Position numbers and translations under genes: made by a program
The notes under the pieces: generated by a model
Seen by the model: only the letters and a program-made list of their open reading frames with translations
The model's database searches: none
Told to the model about the DNA's origin: nothing
Part shown: positions 1-64,000 of the stretch, piece after piece
How positions within the stretch are numbered: the stretch's first letter is position 1
Layout of the letters: each line of letters starts with the position of its first letter
Source of the DNA: Maea johnstoni
Taxonomy: Eukaryota > Annelida > Polychaeta > Spionida > Magelonidae
Length of the DNA stretch: 64,000 nucleotides
Assembly: GCA_963942565.1 (NCBI GenBank)
Contig: OZ012685.1
Coordinates: forward strand, 41,963,812-42,027,811
Reading direction: 5' to 3'

Positions 1-535
<535 letters not shown>

Positions 536-1349
536 CAGGCAGGACAGACAGACAAATTAATAAAAGGGGAAAGAGTGAAACAGACAGACAGAGAGGAGAG
601 AGGTATATTGGAGCCTAATTATTGATTCAAAAAGTTGGTCTTTGGTGTTGACAAACTTTACATAGACTGCAACATCTAAACTGTAACAGAGATCAAGGGT
701 AAAAAATGTTTTGAAATCATGTATTACACTGCAATTCCTGAAAATGTATTGATTATGGATCCATCGCTCTTATGATTATAGAGGTTAATAAACACTGAAC
801 TGATCTGGAAAAAAGCTGGGATAAAAAAAACCTGTTACACAACTCTCGATCAGCTCAATGACTTTCATGGGCAAGATCATTGAGAGTGATGGAGGCAGTG
901 TTGCATGGCAACCACTCTGGTAACAGTTAGTAGTGTGCCATCTGAAGGACATAAATCCTATTTTATGTGCAGATCAAGCCCTAGGATTCTGTTCATTGAG
1001 ACTTATAGCTATATAGGAGTACATACCCTGTACTGTGGAGATGTCGATGGAGAAGCTGGTCATGCAGTGCTCAAATTTTACAAAACAGTCATAATATTAC
1101 TATTTTACTCCAATGCTTATTCCTTTGTGTGACCCGGCCCTTTTCATGAGTGGTGTTTAAAGTGAACCTCGTGTCAATCAGTGCATTCAGAGGCTGGTCA
1201 GAGAAACATACCGGTAACAGGAATACAGCTGTGTGTTTTTTTTTTGTTTTTTTTGGGGGGGGGGGGGGGCACGCTAATTTCCTCCTGAAACAGTGATTCT
1301 TGCTTGTGATATTTATTTCCATAAATATTGTTTGTGTTTTGATACTATC

Positions 1350-2110
1350 TCCATCTCAATACTAGGTATTCAGAATCTCTTATTGATTAATTATAGAACA
1401 ACATGTTTTGCACATATCTATGAATAAGCTGAAATCGTTAGAAATATATACGGTAATCAAGTTGAATGTTGATGGTATCTCTGTCTTTTCCTGGTAAAAT
1501 TAAGTATTCAGAATCTCTTATTAATTGATTACGGAACAACATGTTTTGTATGTTTCTATAAATAAGCTGAGAACATAAGAAATATCTACTGTAATCCAGG
1601 TGAATGTTAATGGTATCTCTGTCTTTTTCTGCTGCTTGATAAATTAAGTATTCAAAATCTCTAATTAATTGATTACGGAAAACATGTTTTGCATATATCT
1701 ATAAATAAGCTGAGAACATAAGAAATATCTACTGTAATCCAGGTGAATGTTTATGGTATCTCTGTCTTTTCCTGCTACTGGATAAATTAAGTATTCAGAA
1801 TCTCTAATTAATTGATTACGGAAAACATGTTTTGCATATATCTATAAATAAGCTGAGAACATAAAAAAATATATAAGGTAATCAAGGTGAATGTTAATGT
1901 ATACGTATATCTCTGCCTTTTCCACTGCTACTGGTTAAATTAGGTATTCAGAACATATCTCTTGGGGGGTATTAATTGATTACGCCGGAATAACATGTTT
2001 TGCATTTATCTAACAATAAGCTGAGAAGTCAAGAAATTTGTTGTAGTGATGAATGTTTCTCATCTTAGTCTTTTCCTGTTATTGGAAGTTCCAGGTATAT
2101 TGATTCGGAA
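1350..2110. repeat. tandem array of ~140-bp units, 5 copies
   Basis: Units share GTATTCAGAATCTCT, ATTGATTACGGAA.AACATG, ATAAATAAGCTGAGAACATA and GGTATCTCTGTCTTTTCCTG. TATTCA marks fall near 1368, 1505, 1650, 1792 and 1945, spacing 137-153 bp. Confidence 0.9.
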
Positions 2111-2548
2111 CTGACATATTGGGAGTACGTATCACCATATGAATTGTTGCTGTTGTAATGGTTTCCATGGCAAAGCTGTCATAGAGATTGTGTGATCTCC
2201 ATAACATTTCCAAGAATCTATATTGAAGTAATTGCAGTGGAATATTATGGTATGCTTTGAGGTCTTGATTAATTGATGGTATATATTCTGAAGTATATGC
2301 CCAGTGCCTTTAGTGACTGTAAGTTGTTATGTCTAGAATTTCTTGACTTTCAATGTAATTTCTCTGCAATAAGCGTAACATTGGTTGCATTTAAATATCC
2401 ATACTTAGTATAGAAAACTGGTAATGACTGACCACATATTTTCACAGAATGAGTATTTACTGTTACTACTGAAAAATGACTTCACAAAACAATTATGTAA
2501 TGGTGTACATACTGATATTATTCATAAGTGCCCTGTAGTAGATGCAGG

Positions 2549-2842
2549 CAGGGACTTAGCTTGCCGGGACCCGTCCTGCCTGTCTTTTGGACAGGCAGTT
2601 TTCTGAAAACTTCCTTTTTGGAAAGGCAAGAATTTTTTTAAAGAATTTTCAATTTTGCCTTTTTGGGGATAATAACCAACTATTTTTCTAACAAACCATC
2701 TTTCAAGACATAATTGAAGTGTAAATTTCCTTTTTTGACACAATATAGGCTATTAAATGTAGTTGGTATAAATCTGGACAGGCAGAAATTTTGGAATTGC
2801 TGTTTTGGACAGGCACTTTTGAAATCCCGGCTAAAGACCCTG
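2549..2842. mobile_element. hAT-type non-autonomous element (older of a nested pair)
   Basis: Ends are CAGGGACTTAGC and GCTAAAGACCCTG (imperfect inverted repeats). The left flank GATGCAGG matches GATGCAGC at 3219-3226 once the second element (2848-3215) is removed, giving an 8-bp duplication with 7/8 identity. Contains ACAGGCAG subterminal repeats; no coding sequence. Confidence 0.7.
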
Positions 2843-2847
2843 GATGC

Positions 2848-3215
2848 TAGGGTTGGGAATCGGTTGCAATTTCAGGATCGATAATCAGTTACAGCCAACC
2901 GATCGATTATCGATCAAAATCAGTTCAGTGCACTTTTACAGTAATTGGGTACTAGAGGTCTAGAGCCTAATAATAAGTGATAGTCTATGACAATTGCTTG
3001 CTATTAGCACCTACCTTAACTTCGTTTTGAAGTGTTTTTGGGGCTTAGTTTCATAGCAAGAAAGCTGACAACATGTCTGTCATTTAGTTCTATATTTTGC
3101 CACTAGGTGTCACCTTTTCTGATTATTATCGATTGCCAGTTTTGTAATCGATTAATCAGAATCAGAGAGGTAAACGATTGATTATCTATTATAATCGATG
3201 ATCGTCCCAATACTA
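2848..3215. mobile_element. hAT-type MITE with perfect 8-bp TSD CTGGATGC
   Basis: Starts TAGGGTTGGGAATCGG, ends ATCGTCCCAATACTA, and is flanked by CTGGATGC on both sides (2840-2847 and 3216-3223). It sits in the end duplication of the older element beside it. ATCGAT-rich subterminal sequence. Confidence 0.88.
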
Positions 3216-3315
3216 CTGGATGCAGCTCTGTCATCTTGATCATGAATGCTTATATGATTATAAATCCAGTAAATATACCTTACCGATAAGAATTGAACTC
3301 CAAATATGTTTAACC

Positions 3316-3534
3316 TTAATCCCCCTGGATATACTGCTGGTGGCTAATTTTGCTAAGAGAAAATGATGCAAAAAACCTGAAAAATGACTGAAACCCTGGC
3401 AAATGGGTACTCATCTGAGAGTGCTTAGCGAGAGCTTTTCAATGAATACCAGCATGACAGGGTTAAGATGTTTTTCAAAATCTTTTACATTCTTGTGCTC
3501 TGGGCAAAAGTAGCCTCAGCATTGGAAGGGTTAA
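3316..3534 (+). mobile_element. TTAA-MITE family A
   Basis: TTAA-CCC...GGG-TTAA ends as in piggyBac-like (or Kolobok-like) MITEs. Consensus landmarks: TGCTGCTGGTGGCTAATTTG, CTGGCAAATGGGTACTCATC, GAGAGCTTTCCAATGAATAC, CATGACAGGGTTTAGATGG, GTAGCCTCAGCATTGGAAGG. Other family A entries refer to this one. Confidence 0.9.
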
Positions 3535-3602
3535 ACCAGTCAGTTTTTGGTTGGGTTCTGTTGAACATTTCTTCTTCAAATGTTTTTCTTGTTTCAACTG
3601 TA

Positions 3603-3836
3603 AGGCCTAAAAAAAGAAATTGTTTATTTCCTGTAACGGTACGAAAAAAAATAGGGTAGGTAGGTCGGTAAAAATAATTTTTTTGCATTATTTTTTTGGT
3701 CAAAAATGTGTGTTTTATGCATGTTTTACGTTGATTGGGAGTTGGGAGGGCCAAAAAGACTTTGGGGTAGGGATTTTTTCGAATAAAACTTTGTTAGGGT
3801 AGGGTTATAGGAAACAAACAACTTTTTTTTAGGCCT
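3603..3836. mobile_element. AGGCCT-ended MITE, copy 1
   Basis: Begins and ends with AGGCCT next to poly-A/poly-T, with inverted GTTTCCTGTAAC / GTTACAGGAAAC-type arms and the core GGGTAGGTAGG. No coding sequence; superfamily not assigned. Confidence 0.85.
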
Positions 3837-4649
3837 AAGGCATCCTCTAAATAGCAGCTTTTTTAATAGGCCGCTGCATGAGGGAGACACCCTGCTAGCA
3901 CAGACATATCTATAGTGTCTCTCCTGAAAGGACTTACTAGACAATTTATGGTACAAACATAAGCTATAACTTAACTACTCGCTCTATTCTATAAGGTGTG
4001 AAATACATAGATTATATGGCAGAACTGCTATATGAATGAGCCTAAAGCTGATTATGATAAAGATCAAGAGCCTTATCAAATGCCTATTAGATTATATCGC
4101 AAACAGTATAAATTCGAAATGGTATTTCCATACAGGCACTTAATGGTGTAAATTTCACTAGCCTAAAAGCCTTTTGGCATAAACTGCTAGAGGAAGGGCC
4201 TCCTCAGGGATAAAGGCAAGTGCTATGTCAGTGTATGTGCGACAGGTCCACCGTTCCTTCTACATAACAGGTAAGGAATCCTGTGTATTTATGGCACGTC
4301 TGAGAACAATGGGAGTCAGGGACCTATAAACAATAGGCAAATGACCATCATCTCATGGCTGGGAACGAATATCATTGGAGACAGTTCAAGGCATTTACGT
4401 TTTGTATTTGCCTTTATATGTGTCAGTTGAGAGTGCGATGGGGATTAAGGTATATCATCAGTGATCATCTCTGAGAATTCCATTGTGGTCTTAATTGTGA
4501 CAGGCCATTGATGCCTTAAGGCTGCAGGTAACGAAGTGACTATAATGTGAACATTGAGGTTCCCTTAAAAGTGAGCTATATAAGAACACAGTTTCTAACA
4601 TGATGCATATCATTTATGACTTTGGATGTGTGACTCATATTTCTGCCAC

Positions 4650-4869
4650 TTAACCCTTTAAGGCTGCTGGTGACTAATTTGGTCAAAACAAAAAAATGCG
4701 AAAAAAAGCTGAAAATGACGGAAACCCAGGCAAATGGGTACTCATCTGAGAGCACTCAGCGAGAGCTTTCTAATGAATACTAACGTGACAGGGTTTCGAT
4801 GATTTTCAAAAATCTTTGCGTTCTTGTACTTAGGACGAAAGTAGCCTCAGCATTGTAATTAAGGGTTAA
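4650..4869 (+). mobile_element. TTAA-MITE family A
   Basis: Whole length, TTAA at both ends; small insertion near the 3' end. Confidence 0.9.
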
Positions 4870-5042
4870 GATAGATATGATAATGAAACAGAAAATGCTG
4901 AAAAAAGCACAAGGTCCTTTGTGCAGATGCGAATAAGAAAACAACAAGGGCGCATGCATTAATCATAAATACTCAAAGCATGAGTATTTTACTCTTATAT
5001 GGAACAAGAAAAAACCATTCTCAACTACCATTGGGAATGATA

Positions 5043-5276
5043 AGGCCTAAAAAAAGTTGTTTGTTTCCTGTAACCCTACTCTAACAAGTTTTTATTCAAA
5101 AATATCCATACCCTAAAGTTTTTATCGCCCTCCCAACTCCCAATCAACATAAAACATGCATAAAACACACATTTTGGACCAAAAAAATAATGCAAAAAAA
5201 TTATTTTTTTCCGACCTACCTACCCTATTTTATTTCGGACAGTTACAGGAAACAAACAATTTATTTTTTTAGGCCT
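5043..5276. mobile_element. AGGCCT-ended MITE, copy 2
   Basis: AGGCCTAAAAAAAGTTGTTTG start and matching end; opposite orientation to copy 1. Lies 130 bp before the decoy acceptor array of exon 1. Confidence 0.88.
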
Positions 5277-5412
5277 AATTAAGATTTTTTCTACCCGTTA
5301 GTGGTAGATTTGTAATTTCTGTACTAAATGCTCAGAGAATGACTTGCAGAAATGATATTGTTATGAGTCTATAAATGACAAGAAACTCATTATCCTTGTA
5401 TTTTCTGTTCAG

Positions 5413-5687
5413 GACCAGTCGTTTTTTTAATCATGAGATTGACTATTTTGCATGAGAGTATGAAATGTTGAATGCATTTTTTCTTTTCAGAACCACTCTT
5501 TTGATTATGAAAATGACTTATTTTCAGTAAATAAATACATGAGACTATGAAATACCAAAAACATTTTTTGTGTTTTTTTACAGGACAAATACTTCCAATC
5601 AAGAAAATGACTTTTACATATATATCTATTGCTTGGGATTATGAAAAAGTTGAAACTCATTCTCAGTGTGTCTGTTTTTTATTGTAG
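5413..5687 (+). repeat. tandem decoy acceptors copying the start of exon 1
   Basis: Three copies of pyrimidine tract + AG + the first ~30 nt of exon 1 precede the real acceptor, with copy starts at 5413, 5491 and 5584; the real exon starts at 5688. Copy 2 would read NHSFDYENDL against the exon's [10 protein letters not shown]. Each copy meets a stop in the exon frame, so use would not give a full protein. Spacing is 78, 93 and 104 bp. Confidence 0.75.
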
Positions 5688-62540
<56,853 letters not shown>

Positions 62541-62586
62541 CTCAGGTGCTGTCAACTCTCTTGATGCTCACCAGGCGGAGCCACGC

Positions 62587-62618
<32 letters not shown>

Positions 62619-63970
62619 CCAGCTCTGCAAGCAAGTGGTCAATGATTTTCAAGTTATGCACGCAGCTCCCCTGATGATTATAAGAGAGTGACACCTACTG
62701 GCCTATGCTCACACTATCACCTGTTGACCACTAGAGGGCGGGGCACCCCCCCTCATTCCATGCGCACACTGTAATACTGGTTAAGACTGACTTTTTTCAG
62801 AAAGGTTGTAGTTATATCACACAAGCTTCTTCAGGGTGTACCAAAAATAGAACATTTGTTCGTAAATTTTACGGAAACTACAGAACAGGAAAATGTACCA
62901 AAATTCCCCTTAATTTAGAAGATAAACATCTCAGGTGATTACAATTAAAAAGTTATTTTTGTGTAGAAGGCCCCCTTTCTATTGTGCAACTGCTCTTGGG
63001 TTTTGCTACATACGCCATGTTTTAGAATACCCTGTAGAGGAATGCACATATTTTGTTAAAACTAGGCCTGGTAAACTCATGTTATAATTAGGGCATCTTA
63101 CCATGATAGCCACATTTTTCATTCAAACAGTAATTTTGTATTGTGATCTCACAGCATTTGCTTATTAATTATTGCTTATTTCTTAATATTAAAGTAACGT
63201 CTGACCCAATTCTACACTGATCTAGTACTATTTTTGTCCACAAGTGGGCGACACCTATTATATCCTAATGTTATTTATGGTAAGAGGGTGCAGATGGCAG
63301 CTTTCAAAACTCTCACAATGGCCAATAGAGGGAGCCTCTTGTTTCACTCACTAAATGCGTATTAAAATATTCACCTCTACTGACACCTCCCAGCTAGAGG
63401 GAGACACGTGTTATCTGTCCCATATGCATTACTTTATATTCATCTGGAGTTTACTTTTAGTCAGACAATTTGAAAATATTAAGAGGAATCGTTGAATTGG
63501 CAGGACTATTTCCTGAAATATGGCCTTGTAAAGAAGGTTACAGTTCCATCTGTTGGAGGTCTTGTGTATGCTCCCAAATGAATGGCTTACAGTACTTTCT
63601 ATGACGAGTGTAAGAGGAAATCTCCATATGTCTGAAATATATCAGTAATTTTGGATATAACAAAATATAGGAGAATTTTTTATCTTTCTGTGGCTTGTCT
63701 ATCCTCAGCTATGGGGCTGTCGACACATCAAACAGAATTGTTGATTGCGAAAGGATGCATATCTTCAGAATTTTAAAGAAGAGATATATGTAAGTCTCTC
63801 GTACATATCTAACAAAATGAACCATCATATCATCAGCAACAAGGACCAGTAATGTTTCCATTCATTGGATTTAACTTTTCATTATGGGTCTTGCTAATTG
63901 AATATTTGGAGACGTATTTCATTCTTGGCCCCCATTTTAATCAGTTCTTGTCTTTTGCGGCCGAAATAAA
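62541..63970 (+). other. 3' UTR region with polyadenylation signal candidate
   Basis: No further coding sequence is seen after the stop. A (CAA)n run lies at 62586-62619. A canonical AATAAA is at 63965-63970, 30 bases before the window ends, so the cleavage site may lie just outside. An ATTAAA at about 63189 is a weaker, earlier candidate. Confidence 0.5.
62586..62619. repeat. (CAA)n repeat in the 3' UTR
   Basis: Eleven CAA units, 45 bp after the PDE stop codon. Confidence 0.95.
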
Positions 63971-64000
63971 CACTGGTTATTTTGTGGAAAGTATTTGAAG

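Noticed and set aside
905-1132. 75-codon frame as a possible upstream PDE exon or small gene
   Set aside because: No similarity to GAF-A, no matching splice phase and nothing else to support coding.

Overview
The window is animal nuclear DNA: AT-rich, with long introns (GT/AG), dense TIR-flanked non-autonomous DNA transposons, and long AT, GA/CT and TAG microsatellites. The only protein gene I can support is on the + strand: the 3' part of a GAF-domain cyclic-nucleotide phosphodiesterase that best fits the invertebrate PDE11 group (PDE5/6/11 superfamily). The proteins and repeats suggest a marine invertebrate (lophotrochozoan, echinoderm or similar), but nothing here fixes the phylum. No bacterial, viral or retroviral genes were recognised.

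Layout. Positions 1-5687 are non-coding (GA satellite, a 5-copy ~140-bp tandem array, two nested hAT-type elements, MITEs) and probably belong to an intron, because the first recognised exon (5688-5849) begins in the middle of GAF-A. Seventeen constitutive exons run to a stop at 62540. Joined, they give 637 codons with matching intron phases: the end of GAF-A, all of GAF-B, and a complete HD-type catalytic domain with its metal ligands and the invariant glutamine. Two further phase-0 exon candidates, 39 nt (20066-20104) and 66 nt (32012-32077), lie in the 22.8 kb between exons 3 and 4 and would lengthen one loop of GAF-B. The upstream exons (N-terminus, first half of GAF-A) lie outside the window.

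The introns are filled by a few repeat families. Two high-copy families of ~200-230-bp MITEs have TTAA ends (A, about 19 copies; B, about 15 counting decayed relatives), and several neighbours share one TTAA. There is also an AGGCCT-ended MITE (4 copies), hAT-type MITEs with 8-bp target duplications, a TACCGTATTCG-ended family (3 copies), a SINE with a 14-bp target duplication, and a 3.4-kb element (25142-28570) whose two ends carry dozens of AACATGTT palindromes.

The most unusual observation is that several splice sites of this one gene sit at the edge of short tandem arrays that copy the splice site itself plus a little exon. These are the acceptor of exon 1 (three copies upstream), the donor of exon 10 (four good copies downstream, then decayed ones) and the acceptor of exon 14 (three near-perfect 60/61-bp copies upstream, then decayed ones). 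The donor of exon 14 shows a weaker case. In the exon 10 and exon 14 arrays the copies are cleanest next to the exon and decay with distance. A second idea is that self-complementary (TA)n tracts 75 bp after exon 3 and about 105 bp before exon 4 could pair in the pre-mRNA and control use of the two optional exons.
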